A stretch of DNA of 47,700 nucleotides from an uncultured bacterium (GCA_900317935.1 ONIU01000009.1:1-47700), one strand, 5' to 3'. Positions 1 to 8,261 are shown, counted from the first letter of the stretch. Notes: generated from the sequence alone by a model not told the origin. A program made the numbers and translations.

Positions 1-27
1 GCATTAATTAATAAATAGTTGATTAAA

Positions 28-516
28 TCAAGCCTTATGATCGAACAGCGAACGACCTCTCATCTGATTATTAGACTTAGAACCGCCTGGTCCATAAGTA
101 ACAGGTTTAGGCGCTCTAGTCATAATCTTAATCGTATGCTGAGCTACTTCCAACCCCACTTGAGCAAGCCGCTGATTACCATCGTTGATGACTTTGAGCT
201 CTTCAACTATTTCTCGAAGCTTTGAACCAATATCAATCAATTCGGTCTTAATGCTTTCATCAGAAAGCTTATCAACAAGAACTTCTAATTTAACAACAGG
301 TTCACCTGTTATAGCCATTACCTGTTCTTGCCTTAATGGTTCAAGCTCAACCAACTGTTGAACAAGATTCTCCTCTTGCTCTACGGAGGCCTGAAGCTCT
401 GTCAGTTTACGATCGACCAGAAGCTTGGTTTTATCCTTCGCGAGCTTAAGAAGTTCCTGATAAACATTCAGCTCTTGAGCTAAAATGTTTTTTAATTCAA
501 CAGCATTCTGATTCAA
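28..516 (-). CDS. flgN: FlgN-like flagellar export chaperone
   Basis: A 162-residue, largely helical protein rich in Leu, Glu, Lys and Gln, with the heptad-like pattern and length of FlgN. FlgN holds hook-filament junction proteins for the flagellar export gate. It lies 17 nt downstream of flgM, the usual flgM-flgN order, and this context supports the call more than any motif. The start is TTG at 516: the frame closes with a stop just upstream and no ATG is available. An AAGG lies about 10 nt before it. The C-terminal 25 residues are Gly/Lys/Arg-rich and probably disordered. The FlgN family is poorly conserved, so the call rests on shape and neighbour. Confidence 0.72.
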   Translation of the reverse strand: MNQNAVELKNILAQELNVYQELLKLAKDKTKLLVDRKLTELQASVEQEENLVQQLVELEPLRQEQVMAITGEPVVKLEVLVDKLSDESIKTELIDIGSKLREIVEELKVINDGNQRLAQVGLEVAQHTIKIMTRAPKPVTYGPGGSKSNNQMRGRSLFDHKA

Positions 517-533
517 ATATGCTTACCTTGTAG

Positions 534-920
534 TCAGCCTTCCCAGGAAGCTGTCATGACACCAGAAGCCCACAGCTTTTCAGCTACTGCTTCAGCAGAG
601 ATATTGTATTGACCTGCATCAAACAAAGCTTTGATACGAGCAACTTTTTCTTCTCTGACTTCTGGAGAATTAGCTACTGCACCGGCAGCAAATTCAAAGA
701 CTTCTACTGGATCAACTCTTTCGGCCTGAGCATTGCTGATAGCAATATTCAAATTAGCTTTTGCAGCATGCTTTAAAGCAGGTGCATTACTAATATTAGA
801 AGACTCATTAGTGACGTTACCGAGCATTTTGCTGAAACTGTCGCCAGTAGTCTTGTTCTGAGCTTTTTTGAGCTGTTCCTGATAGATACGAGTTACATTA
901 ATTCCATTAGAAACCTTCAT
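534..920 (-). CDS. flgM: Anti-sigma-28 factor FlgM
   Basis: This 128-residue protein has the FlgM C-terminal signature: a helix carrying VREEKVARIKALFDAGQY, then the NISAEAVAEKL segment that in the family wraps sigma-28 (FliA). FlgM holds FliA inactive until the hook is complete and is then exported. The N-terminal half is Asn/Ser/Lys-rich and low in complexity, as expected for the secreted disordered part. A strong AGGAGG ribosome site lies 5-6 nt before the ATG. It is longer than enteric FlgM (about 97 residues). It heads a two-gene unit with flgN; a possible sigma-28-like promoter lies upstream. Confidence 0.85.
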   Translation of the reverse strand: MKVSNGINVTRIYQEQLKKAQNKTTGDSFSKMLGNVTNESSNISNAPALKHAAKANLNIAISNAQAERVDPVEVFEFAAGAVANSPEVREEKVARIKALFDAGQYNISAEAVAEKLWASGVMTASWEG

Positions 921-994
921 GGTTCCTCCTGACTCCCTTGAACGTCTTCCCCCTATTATTTAGTCTACATTAGCGGAGGACGCCTCCACAATGC

Positions 995-1022
995 ATATCG
1001 GACGAAAAGGTAAGTTCTTTTA
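995..1022 (-). promoter_or_regulatory. Possible sigma-28 promoter of flgM-flgN
   Basis: On the minus strand the sequence reads TAAA, 16 nt, TCCGATAT. The FliA consensus is TAAA-N15-GCCGATAA, so the -10 matches at CCGATA and the spacer is one base too long. The position, about 75 nt before the flgM ATG, is sensible. A sigma-28 promoter at flgM is known in enteric bacteria and gives autoregulation. It is weaker than the match at 30153-30179. Confidence 0.4.
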
Positions 1023-1134
1023 GCTTAATTATATTTTATCAATTAAATTATTTTAAAGTCAATAGCCTAATATTTATTGTTGTTTATTATTGATTGTTTT
1101 AGTTTATTGTCTCATTTTCAATTCCTCACCCATA

Positions 1135-1177
1135 ATTCTCTATTGCTCTGTTGCTCTATCGTTCTATCGCTCTAACT
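1135..1177. repeat. Degenerate 8-nt tandem array (CTCTATTG-like)
   Basis: Five or so imperfect units follow one another: CTCTATTG, CTCTGTTG, CTCTATCG, TTCTATCG, CTCTAACT. Related units recur at 1275-1297, where they form the last codons of comF. The period is 8 nt, unlike the 7-nt arrays elsewhere in the window. Confidence 0.6.
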
Positions 1178-1196
1178 TCTTGCCTATCGCTACATC

Positions 1197-1254
1197 TTGT
1201 CATAAACGTATAGCTTTCAGGTCTAACGACCATACGCTATACTTATTATGACAA
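1197..1254. repeat. Long nested inverted repeat downstream of comF
   Basis: Outer arms TTGTCATAA / TTATGACAA (9 bp, perfect), inner arms GTATAGC / GCTATAC (7 bp, perfect), and a small central GGTC-TAAC-GACC hairpin. Two unpaired bases on each side separate the outer and inner stems. No T-run follows on either strand, so it is not a standard terminator. It could be a structured 3' end, a mobile palindromic repeat or a cruciform. Confidence 0.6.
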
Positions 1255-1270
1255 TCTGTAGCTTAGATTC

Positions 1271-1977
1271 TCAGCTCTTCTGCTCTATTGCTCTATATTT
1301 TTTATATGAGTGAGAAACAACTAGAGCTATAATCTCTTTGGCATCTAATTCTTTCAAAGGCTCTATAGACTTTTGAAGCGTTGTCCCAGTGGTAGCTACA
1401 TCATCAATAACAATTATACGTTTTCCCTTAAAATCACTTTTAATAATATCAGGATTAAGGCTAAAAGCATTATCAAGATTTGTAGATCTTTCAGATTCAC
1501 TGCAACTAGCCTGAGGCTTAGTAAATCTGCTTCTTATAATTGCTGGACTAAAATTACAGCCTGTTTTTTCTGCATAAGCTTCAGCCAAAACAGAAGCCTG
1601 ATTAAATCCTCTTTCTTCAAACCTTTTTTCATGCATTGGAACAGGAACAATAACGTCATCTGCTTTAAGAAAGTTCTTTAAATCAGCCTGTTCTGCACAG
1701 ATTTTTCCTAAAATTACAGCTAGTCTTTTAGAGGGTTTATATTTAATTATTTTAACTAGATCTGAAGTAAAATCATCATAACTGCTCAATGTATAAATTT
1801 TAAAATTGCCAGCAGTATCTTTAACTAACTCTCTGGTTTATGAAGAGCTTTTTTCAGTTTCTCTTTGCAATCGTCACAAAGTACAACACCAAAATCACAA
1901 TTATTTTTGCAAACATGGCATCTATATGGGAAAAATATTGATAGAAAATGGCTGAAAAACTCTTTGAGGCTAATCAT
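1271..1977 (-). pseudogene. comF: ComF-family phosphoribosyltransferase, split by a frameshift
   Basis: The two halves of a ComF protein lie in different frames. The N-terminal half (1825-1977) has the zinc-ribbon pairs CHVC and CDDC. The C-terminal half (from 1271) has the phosphoribosyltransferase PRPP loop IVIDDVATTGTT and the PVPMHEKRFEERGFNQ segment. The first frame ends at TAG 1825-1827, while the second is open back to a TAA at 1838-1840 and would continue as REL..., so one inserted or deleted base in 1825-1840 restores one protein of about 235 residues. ComF acts in DNA uptake in competent bacteria. A TTG at 1789 could restart the second half. Either the gene is decaying or this is an assembly error; no slippery heptamer was seen. 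The final codons overlap an 8-nt repeat array. Confidence 0.8.
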
Positions 1978-2030
1978 ATAACTATGATAGCACAATTTCT
2001 GACCTTTAATAAAGTTAAAGGAGAGAATTT

Positions 2031-2055
2031 GGTGGTAGGTGGTGAGTGGTGGGAG
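2031..2055. repeat. Degenerate 7-nt tandem array (GGTGGTA-like)
   Basis: Units GGTGGTA, GGTGGTG, AGTGGTG and a partial GGAG follow in phase. The reverse complement resembles the CCTACCA/CTTACCA units at 13321-13345 and 13459-13480, so one repeat family seems to recur. It lies upstream of the comF start chosen here and downstream of the lpxA terminator. Confidence 0.5.
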
Positions 2056-2086
2056 AACAGCATCTGAAAAAGGATATATTTTCAAA

Positions 2087-2118
2087 AAAAAACTGCTTCT
2101 TTTCTGAAGCAGTTTTTT
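2087..2118 (-). terminator. Intrinsic terminator of the bamA-lpxA operon
   Basis: Arms ACTGCTTC and GAAGCAGT enclose a six-base loop and are flanked by an A-run on one side and a T-run on the other, so the stem extends and can work in both directions. It sits just after the lpxA stop codon. Confidence 0.88.
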
Positions 2119-2122
2119 TACT

Positions 2123-2935
2123 TTATTCTTCGCTTGAGGCTGAGGTTACCCCTACCCTAACCTTCTTGCAGACACCACGGTTAGAATTCTTAATAAATTC
2201 ATAGAATTTCTGAACATAGGGGTCATCGGCTGCTACTAATTCGTTCCATCTTTCAAGAACCTGAGAAACATTCATATCCGAGCGGAAGAAAACCTTGTAA
2301 AGATTCTTCAAATTAATAATAGATTCTCTAGGAACATTATTTCTCTTTAAGCCAACCGCATTAAGTCCAATAACATAGACCGGATTTCCGTCAATTTTAG
2401 TAAATGGAGGAACATCTTTTGTAACCTTTGACATACCGCCAACCATGCACATATCACCAACATGGGTAAACTGATGGAAAACAGAGAAGCCACCAAGAAC
2501 TGCTCTGTCACCAACTTGAGCATGACCAGCAAAAGACACATTATTAGACATAATGTTATTATTACCAACTTTGCAGTTATGAGCAATATGAACATATGCC
2601 ATAAAAAGGTTGTTGTTCCCTATTTCAGTAACCTGATCTTCACCTTCTGCCAAATGAACGGTAGAAAATTCTCTAAAGTGATTACCATCGCCAATTTTAA
2701 CAAAAGAACGTTCACCTTTATATTTGAGATCTTGCGGAGGAGCTCCTATTACTGCCATACGATGAATAACATTGTTTTTACCTATTGTTGTCCAGCCATC
2801 AATGCTAGCCCCATGACCCACAGATGAACCTTCGCCTATTTCAACATTAGGTCCAATAAAAGCATAAGGCCCAATTTCTACTGATGGGTGAATTTTAGCA
2901 CCGGCAGAAACTATTGCAGTAGGATGAATAGTCAT
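2123..2935 (-). CDS. lpxA: UDP-N-acetylglucosamine acyltransferase LpxA
   Basis: LpxA performs the first step of lipid A synthesis, moving a 3-hydroxyacyl chain from acyl carrier protein to UDP-GlcNAc in the cytosol. The 270-residue protein has the left-handed beta-helix hexapeptide repeats from residue 1 to about 185, the QDLKYKGE motif near 69-75, and the catalytic-His segment HIAHNC with His119 (equivalent of E. coli His125). A helical C-terminal domain follows. Length is close to the usual 262. AAGGAG precedes the ATG, which is 12 nt after the lpxC-fabZ stop. It is the last gene of the envelope operon. Acyl-chain length preference cannot be read safely from sequence alone. Confidence 0.95.
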   Translation of the reverse strand: MTIHPTAIVSAGAKIHPSVEIGPYAFIGPNVEIGEGSSVGHGASIDGWTTIGKNNVIHRMAVIGAPPQDLKYKGERSFVKIGDGNHFREFSTVHLAEGEDQVTEIGNNNLFMAYVHIAHNCKVGNNNIMSNNVSFAGHAQVGDRAVLGGFSVFHQFTHVGDMCMVGGMSKVTKDVPPFTKIDGNPVYVIGLNAVGLKRNNVPRESIINLKNLYKVFFRSDMNVSQVLERWNELVAADDPYVQKFYEFIKNSNRGVCKKVRVGVTSASSEE

Positions 2936-2947
2936 GATAAAGCTCCT

Positions 2948-4249
2948 TTAAATAGCGTCAATCAACTGGAATAAGAGTTCGCCGCTCGTGGCAAGCTCTC
3001 CGTCTATAGTTATCTTGGCTTCTATTTTGCCAGTAAGTCCTCTAAGTTTTAAAACCTTTGCGGAAATATCTAATCTATCACCGGGAACAACCTGTCTTCT
3101 GAATCTTACTTTATCAATACCCAGGAAAATAGGAGTTTTCCCTTTATATTCAGGTTGAGAAAGGAAAAGTATGCCAGAAAGCTGTCCCATCACCTCAATC
3201 AATAGAACGCCTGGCATAATTGATTTTTGAGGGAAATGACCATTAAAAAATTCTTCATTAGCAGTAATATTCTTGTATCCGGCAATATATTCATTAGGAA
3301 CAAGAGAAGTTACCCTATCAACCAATAACATCGGGTAACGATGAGGCAGAAATTTTTTAATATCTTCTATATACATCATAACATCAGATTCCTTACTCTT
3401 AAGAGATTCATTAAATTTTTCGTTAAATAAACGGGCGAATTTTGCATTAAATCCATGTCCAGTACGTTCAGCGACTATATTTCCTTTTATATCTCCGCCT
3501 AACAGAGCGAAATCACCAATCAAATCAAGAATCTTATGCTTAATAAGTTCGTTTTCATCTCGCAAACCTTCAGGATTTCGAATGCTACCGTCATTATTAA
3601 TAACTATAGCATTTTCTAAACTGCCGCCGCGAGCAAGATTGTTAGATTTCAAAAACTCAAATTCATGCTCAAAACCAAAAGTTCTAGAGCCAGCAATAAG
3701 AGTTTTGTAGGTTTCTTCATTAATTTCAATGTGAATTGTCTTTGCCGGAACAATATTGTTGTCGTAAGACAGAGTAAAAGTAACTTCAAAGTTTTCAGAA
3801 GGAGTATAAATCATGCTTTTTCCGTCTGCATGAATCTGAAACATATCTTTCAGTTTATAAACAACTCTATTTGCTTCTTGAGGAACTTTGCCTGCTTCAT
3901 CTATCATTTCGACAAACTTTTTTGCGCTGCCGTCACAGATAGGCGGTTCTTCATTAGAAAGACGAACATAAAGATTATCTACACCACAGCCTCTTAAAGC
4001 AGATAAAACATGTTCTACGGTACTAACAGTATTATTGTTTTCCGTTAATACGGTACCTCTTACTGTTGAAGTAACGTTCTGAAAAGAGGCTTTTATAGAT
4101 GGTTCACCATCAATATCTGTTCTGACAAAAACAATTCCTGTATTTTCAGGAGCTGGAACAAATTCCATTTTAACAGGCTTACCAGTATGAAGCCCTACTC
4201 CTTCTACAGAAACTGATTTTGCTAAAGTATGCTGTTTGTTTTCTGACAT
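2948..4249 (-). CDS. lpxC: LpxC-FabZ fusion: UDP-acyl-GlcNAc deacetylase / hydroxyacyl-ACP dehydratase
   Basis: One 433-residue chain carries two enzymes. Residues 5-285 are LpxC, the zinc deacetylase that commits to lipid A: His80 in STVEHVLSAL, His238 and Asp242 in HKILDLIGD (zinc ligands), and His265 in RTGHGFN. Residues 295-433 are FabZ, the 3-hydroxyacyl-ACP dehydratase of fatty acid synthesis: DIKKFLPHRYPMLLVDRV, catalytic His338 in NGHFP and Glu352 in LLIEVMGQ. The fusion couples two pathways that compete for hydroxyacyl-ACP and is known in Bacteroidota and some other phyla. ATG 4249 is preferred over the in-frame TTG at 4255. It starts close behind the stop of the upstream gene, implying coupled translation. 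Confidence 0.95.
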   Translation of the reverse strand: MSENKQHTLAKSVSVEGVGLHTGKPVKMEFVPAPENTGIVFVRTDIDGEPSIKASFQNVTSTVRGTVLTENNNTVSTVEHVLSALRGCGVDNLYVRLSNEEPPICDGSAKKFVEMIDEAGKVPQEANRVVYKLKDMFQIHADGKSMIYTPSENFEVTFTLSYDNNIVPAKTIHIEINEETYKTLIAGSRTFGFEHEFEFLKSNNLARGGSLENAIVINNDGSIRNPEGLRDENELIKHKILDLIGDFALLGGDIKGNIVAERTGHGFNAKFARLFNEKFNESLKSKESDVMMYIEDIKKFLPHRYPMLLVDRVTSLVPNEYIAGYKNITANEEFFNGHFPQKSIMPGVLLIEVMGQLSGILFLSQPEYKGKTPIFLGIDKVRFRRQVVPGDRLDISAKVLKLRGLTGKIEAKITIDGELATSGELLFQLIDAI

Positions 4250-4251
4250 AA

Positions 4252-4887
4252 TCAATAACTTCTAGAATAAACGAGATTAAACATTTCTTCTTTTCCATCT
4301 CTTTGAGCAATATCTAAACTCATTCCTGGATAAGGAGAAATTTTTATACCATATGTATCTATATCATTACTGCGTTCAGCAGCAAGTGTAAGCAGTGGGA
4401 ATATTACTTTCTGAACTCCGAAGAAAGACTTTTTTTCGCGATTTACCGGGTCACGATAAACACCAGCATGAATACTGAAGCCAAAATCTTCAAAATTCTT
4501 AGAAGCAGCAGCATAATATATGCGGTCACCAAGTTGAGTATTAAGATCAGCAGCTCCGATAGAGATAGCCGGCATAAGCTGACCTTCACTGATTAATGCA
4601 AATTTTCCATTAATAGTATTTACATTTTTATTAGCACCACTCAGTCTTCTTAATACTGATACTTCCAACAACTCACCGAAACTCTGAGATATAAAAGCTA
4701 GAGAATCTTTGTTGTCATTTATATAAGATACTGATGAAGTGCATTTACCAGTGGGAACTGCAAAAATAGAAGAGCCTGAATATCTGAAGCGTAAATCAGT
4801 AGGTGCATCTTCTGCTTTTACTATATTTGATAAGCTGAGAAAAAGCCCTAAACAAGCGAAAACAGCAAAAGTTTTATTTTTGTTCAT
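4252..4887 (-). CDS. Exported protein of unknown function inside the lipid A operon
   Basis: The 211-residue protein has a clear signal peptide (residues 1-25, ending VKA-ED). The mature part alternates polar and hydrophobic residues with Gly/Tyr/Phe, suggesting beta strands, and ends in a Tyr (YSRSY), as many outer-membrane barrel proteins end in an aromatic residue. Segments such as MPAISIGAADL and YGIKISPYPGMSLDIAQRDG recall YjbH-like barrels, but this is only a resemblance. It overlaps the lpxD stop by 14 nt and runs into the lpxC start, so it is co-translated with lipid A enzymes. A role in envelope biogenesis is inferred from position only. Confidence 0.7.
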   Translation of the reverse strand: MNKNKTFAVFACLGLFLSLSNIVKAEDAPTDLRFRYSGSSIFAVPTGKCTSSVSYINDNKDSLAFISQSFGELLEVSVLRRLSGANKNVNTINGKFALISEGQLMPAISIGAADLNTQLGDRIYYAAASKNFEDFGFSIHAGVYRDPVNREKKSFFGVQKVIFPLLTLAAERSNDIDTYGIKISPYPGMSLDIAQRDGKEEMFNLVYSRSY

Positions 4888-5920
4888 TAAGTTTATTCTC
4901 TAAGTCTCTTACTCTTTTTATTAAATCAGGCAATTTGCGTAATGAACCTTTGATGCGCAATTCTTCCTGATGAGGTTTTGCTGGATAGCCAGAAACATAA
5001 CTTTTATCGGGCACATTATTAGTAACAATACCACAAGCCAAAATTGTACTTCCGTCACCAATTTTAACATGACCGATACATCCGGTTTTACCAGCCATTA
5101 CTACATAATTGCCTAATTTTGCTCCGCCGGATATGCCGACCTGAGCCACAAGCAAACATTTTTTACCAATTTGAACATTATGAGCAATATGAATCTGATT
5201 ATCTGTTTTAGTTCCTTCACCAATAACAGTAGACTCCATTGTAGAACGGTCTATGGTAACACAAGCACCTATTTCAACATTATCTTCAATAACAACGTTG
5301 CCTAACTGAGGAACTTTTATATGTTCGCCGTTAGCTTGAGCAAAACCATAACCATCGCTTCCTATTACTGTATTGGAATGAATAATACAGTTAGAACCGA
5401 CAACACAATAGTCTAATACCCTTACACCAGGATATATATGACTATTAGCGCCAACAGAAGCATTGCGCCCGACATAGGCACAACCTTCAATATGAGCTTT
5501 TTCTCCAATTACAGCACCATCTTCAACAACAGCATTTGGTCCTATTATTGCATCAGATGCAACCTTTGCTGTTTCACTGACATAGGCTGTCGGATGAATG
5601 TGGTAAGATATTTTTATTTCTTTACGGAAAAAGTTTAATGCAGCTATTAGCCCCAGATGAGGATTCTTTAATCTAATAGAAGGAATAGGCAATTCAGGCA
5701 AATCTTCAGAAGTTATAACTGCAGCAATTTTTTCATCTTTAAGATGTTTTGCATTCTCGTCAAAATTCTTGTGACCAGTCAGAAAAGTCAGTTCCCCTTC
5801 TTTAGCAACATCAAGAGATGCAATAGACGAAACTTTAACATTTTCATCACCGACAACACGACCGCCACATAAAGCAGCCAATTCTTTCAAGCTTATACTT
5901 TTTCCGTTTTCTATGCTCAT
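4874..5920 (-). CDS. lpxD: UDP-3-O-acylglucosamine N-acyltransferase LpxD
   Basis: LpxD adds the second hydroxyacyl chain in lipid A synthesis, after LpxC. The 348-residue protein has the N-terminal uridine-binding domain (about 1-100, with SSIASLDVAKEGELTFL), a left-handed beta-helix of hexapeptide repeats (about 108-310), the GSDGYGFA motif near 187-194, and catalytic His247 in QIHIAHNVQIG. The last 25 residues form a charged helix typical of the family. Length matches the usual 340 or so. It lies 24 nt after skp and overlaps the next gene by 14 nt. The ribosome site is weak, so translation may depend on the upstream gene. Confidence 0.95.
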   Translation of the reverse strand: MSIENGKSISLKELAALCGGRVVGDENVKVSSIASLDVAKEGELTFLTGHKNFDENAKHLKDEKIAAVITSEDLPELPIPSIRLKNPHLGLIAALNFFRKEIKISYHIHPTAYVSETAKVASDAIIGPNAVVEDGAVIGEKAHIEGCAYVGRNASVGANSHIYPGVRVLDYCVVGSNCIIHSNTVIGSDGYGFAQANGEHIKVPQLGNVVIEDNVEIGACVTIDRSTMESTVIGEGTKTDNQIHIAHNVQIGKKCLLVAQVGISGGAKLGNYVVMAGKTGCIGHVKIGDGSTILACGIVTNNVPDKSYVSGYPAKPHQEELRIKGSLRKLPDLIKRVRDLENKLNEQK

Positions 5921-5944
5921 TTTTTACTTAGTTCAAAAAATCTA

Positions 5945-6505
5945 TTATTTTCCACCGTTCAAAGCTTTAATAACTTCATCAGTTATATCTTTACAAGCGG
6001 TTTTATCCTGCCAGTAAATGCCTCTTCTTTCAAAAACAGCTTTTAATTTATAATTCTTAGCTATTTTTTCAATAACAGTATCTACTTTAGCATCCAAATT
6101 CTTGGAAAGAGCACCCATTTCTTTTTCTTCTAAGGCATAAAGACTTTTCTGAGATTCTTCAAAAAACTTTTGTAATTCGCCTTCTTTAGCAGCAAGTTTA
6201 CTGCGAAGTTCAGTCATCTGCTTTTCATTAGCAGAAACGTCTTTCTTAGCATCTCTTTTCTTCTGAGTATCCTTAGCCAATTCAATATATTTATCATTAA
6301 GAGCCTTAACTTCTTCTTTGCGTTTTTCTAATTCTTTCTGAAGAGTAGCTTTTTTATTTTCAAGCATAGTTTTGGTTTTCTGAGTTTCGTTATACTTGTT
6401 GAAAATCTGACCAGCATCAATAATACCGAATTCTGCTGCAGAAACCAATACAGGACAAGCAACCAGTCCAGCGATTAATAAAAATTTTGCAATTTCTTTT
6501 CTCAT
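5945..6505 (-). CDS. skp: Skp/OmpH-family periplasmic chaperone
   Basis: The 186-residue protein has a signal peptide (1-23, ending VSA-AEFG), then FGIIDAGQIFNKY, the conserved strand that opens the Skp body. A long charged coiled coil follows (about 40-135), forming the jellyfish-like tentacles, and a short C-terminal strand region returns to the body. Skp shields unfolded outer-membrane barrels on their way to BamA. It lies 15 nt after bamA, as in many Gram-negative genomes (bamA-skp-lpxD). AAGGAG precedes the ATG. Confidence 0.9.
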   Translation of the reverse strand: MRKEIAKFLLIAGLVACPVLVSAAEFGIIDAGQIFNKYNETQKTKTMLENKKATLQKELEKRKEEVKALNDKYIELAKDTQKKRDAKKDVSANEKQMTELRSKLAAKEGELQKFFEESQKSLYALEEKEMGALSKNLDAKVDTVIEKIAKNYKLKAVFERRGIYWQDKTACKDITDEVIKALNGGK

Positions 6506-6520
6506 GTTTGTTTCTCCTTA

Positions 6521-8230
6521 TTAGAATGAAGAGCCGAAGTTAACGTAAGTTTCGCCGTCATGGCGGTCATCGGCCTTACCATAGTCAAGAGCGACAGGAC
6601 CCAATGGAGTCTGAAGTCTTATACCAATACCATAACCAGATTTCCTGTCACGGTCGATATGCTGCCTGTCATAATCTGTTCCCCATGCACTACCGAAGTC
6701 ATAGAAACCAACAACATCAAAGTTCTTGGCTAAATTCTGACGAATTTCCAGATTTGCATAAGCAATCTTTGTTCCTAAGAATTCTCTTTCTTCATAACCG
6801 CGGATACTACTGCTACCACCGACAGAGAACATATCATATACAGGCACATAGCCTTCACCTATAGAAGTATCGGCAAATACCCCCTGAATTGCGAAGACTG
6901 TTTTTTTACTATTATTTAAAGGAATATAACGACGTAACGAAACCATATACTTCGTATACTGGTTATTTCCTTTGAGGAAACCACCTGTGGTTTCAATCCA
7001 GAATGTGTCATGAACACCACCTGTTGGTCTGAATCTATTATCTCTAGTATCTTTATCAAGAATCATAGCTAAAGTCTGAAGTCTACCGTTCTGGAACCAC
7101 TGAGGTAAAACATCTCTAGAATTGGTTGGTGTTAATCTGATTTTTTCATCTCTGAATCTGAAAGACAAATCAACATCTCTGCTTAAGCGTTTACCAAGAG
7201 TAATTGCTCCACCTCTTCTTCTTTCGTCATATTCATTAATTTCACGACCACGAGCATAAAGATTACGAGTATATTCAGTGTTATAGAGATCAATTCCGAA
7301 ACTCTGAGGTCTGTCTCTAAACCATGGGTCGAAATAACCTACTTCGTAACTTTCAACTCCACCGAATTCAGTCTTTAAATAAACACGTTTGCCGCTTCCC
7401 TGGAAATTGTTTTGAGAAAGATTGACAAATCCTACAAGTCCGTTAAGAGAAGAATAACCAGCACCAACACCGGCACGACCTGTTTTTTGTTCTACAAGAT
7501 GTATAACAAGAACAATTTCGTCAGGTGTTTTGCCTGGAAGATGGTCTCTGCGAACTTCTTCAAAGAAACCTAAATTATATAAACGCTGAAGGTCACGAAC
7601 AATCTTCTTATTATCGTATATTTCGCCAGGTTTAACAGTTAATTCACGGCGAACAACTTTTTCTTTAGTCTTTTTAAGGCCTTCTATTTTAACATCAGCT
7701 AAAATACCCTCGGTTATTTCTATATTGATTTTACTACCCTGATCTTGAACATAAGCATCTGAAACTTTAGAGAACAAATAACCTTCTCGGCCAAGAGCAT
7801 CATTTACATGCTGAATATCCTGGGTAAGAAGCTTAGAGTTAAATACAGTTCCTATTTTTGATTCCATTGCATCAAGAAGTATTTCGTTCTTAACCTTGGT
7901 ACAGCCTTTTATGACAATATCACCGACGATAGCGTTTTCTTCTACATTAAAAACTACTTTTTTACCAGTTCCATCGGTTTTTACTTCAGCTCCAACATAT
8001 GAAAAATAGCCCATTTCACCAATTCGGGCTATATCATCTTGAACAGCTTGAGCTGATAAAGTATCACCTATTTTTTCAGCTATATTAAGAAGAATGATTT
8101 TTTCTTCAATCAGTTGGTTGCCTTGAACTTCAAAACCAACAATGACATTGCTTTCATAAGCAAGCAAACAAGTACAGTTAAAAAACACTAAAACAACAGT
8201 CAAAAGACTAATAAGGGCGAATTTGTTCAT
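6521..8230 (-). CDS. bamA: Outer-membrane assembly factor BamA (short form)
   Basis: BamA inserts barrel proteins into the outer membrane. The protein has a signal peptide (1-24), then about three POTRA domains (roughly 26-255) and a barrel (about 258-569). Supporting motifs are GGSSSIRGY, which carries the conserved VRGF/Y-type element of the lid loop, the strand RAGVGAGYSS at the barrel start, and a C-terminal strand ending in Phe (VNFGSSF). E. coli BamA has 810 residues and five POTRA domains, so this 569-residue form is clearly shortened. Its place before skp and lpxD supports BamA over TamA. AGGAG precedes the ATG; a promoter lies at 8270-8298. Confidence 0.92.
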   Translation of the reverse strand: MNKFALISLLTVVLVFFNCTCLLAYESNVIVGFEVQGNQLIEEKIILLNIAEKIGDTLSAQAVQDDIARIGEMGYFSYVGAEVKTDGTGKKVVFNVEENAIVGDIVIKGCTKVKNEILLDAMESKIGTVFNSKLLTQDIQHVNDALGREGYLFSKVSDAYVQDQGSKINIEITEGILADVKIEGLKKTKEKVVRRELTVKPGEIYDNKKIVRDLQRLYNLGFFEEVRRDHLPGKTPDEIVLVIHLVEQKTGRAGVGAGYSSLNGLVGFVNLSQNNFQGSGKRVYLKTEFGGVESYEVGYFDPWFRDRPQSFGIDLYNTEYTRNLYARGREINEYDERRRGGAITLGKRLSRDVDLSFRFRDEKIRLTPTNSRDVLPQWFQNGRLQTLAMILDKDTRDNRFRPTGGVHDTFWIETTGGFLKGNNQYTKYMVSLRRYIPLNNSKKTVFAIQGVFADTSIGEGYVPVYDMFSVGGSSSIRGYEEREFLGTKIAYANLEIRQNLAKNFDVVGFYDFGSAWGTDYDRQHIDRDRKSGYGIGIRLQTPLGPVALDYGKADDRHDGETYVNFGSSF

Positions 8231-8261
8231 AAGCTCCTACTTCAATTCAATATCAATATAG

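Larger units (their letters stand above)
921..1270. other. Gene-free gap between comF and flgM
   Basis: This 350-bp stretch has no convincing gene. It holds, from flgM outward, the flgM leader with a small hairpin (GGAGG-ACG-CCTCC at 975-987), a sigma-28-like promoter candidate (995-1022), an AT-rich segment, an 8-nt degenerate tandem array (1135-1177) and a long inverted repeat (1197-1254). Each is listed separately where it can be supported. Confidence 0.7.

Noticed and set aside
2347-2595. Alternative frame inside lpxA
   Set aside because: It overlaps a clear LpxA coding region with catalytic motifs; the other frame is a shadow.
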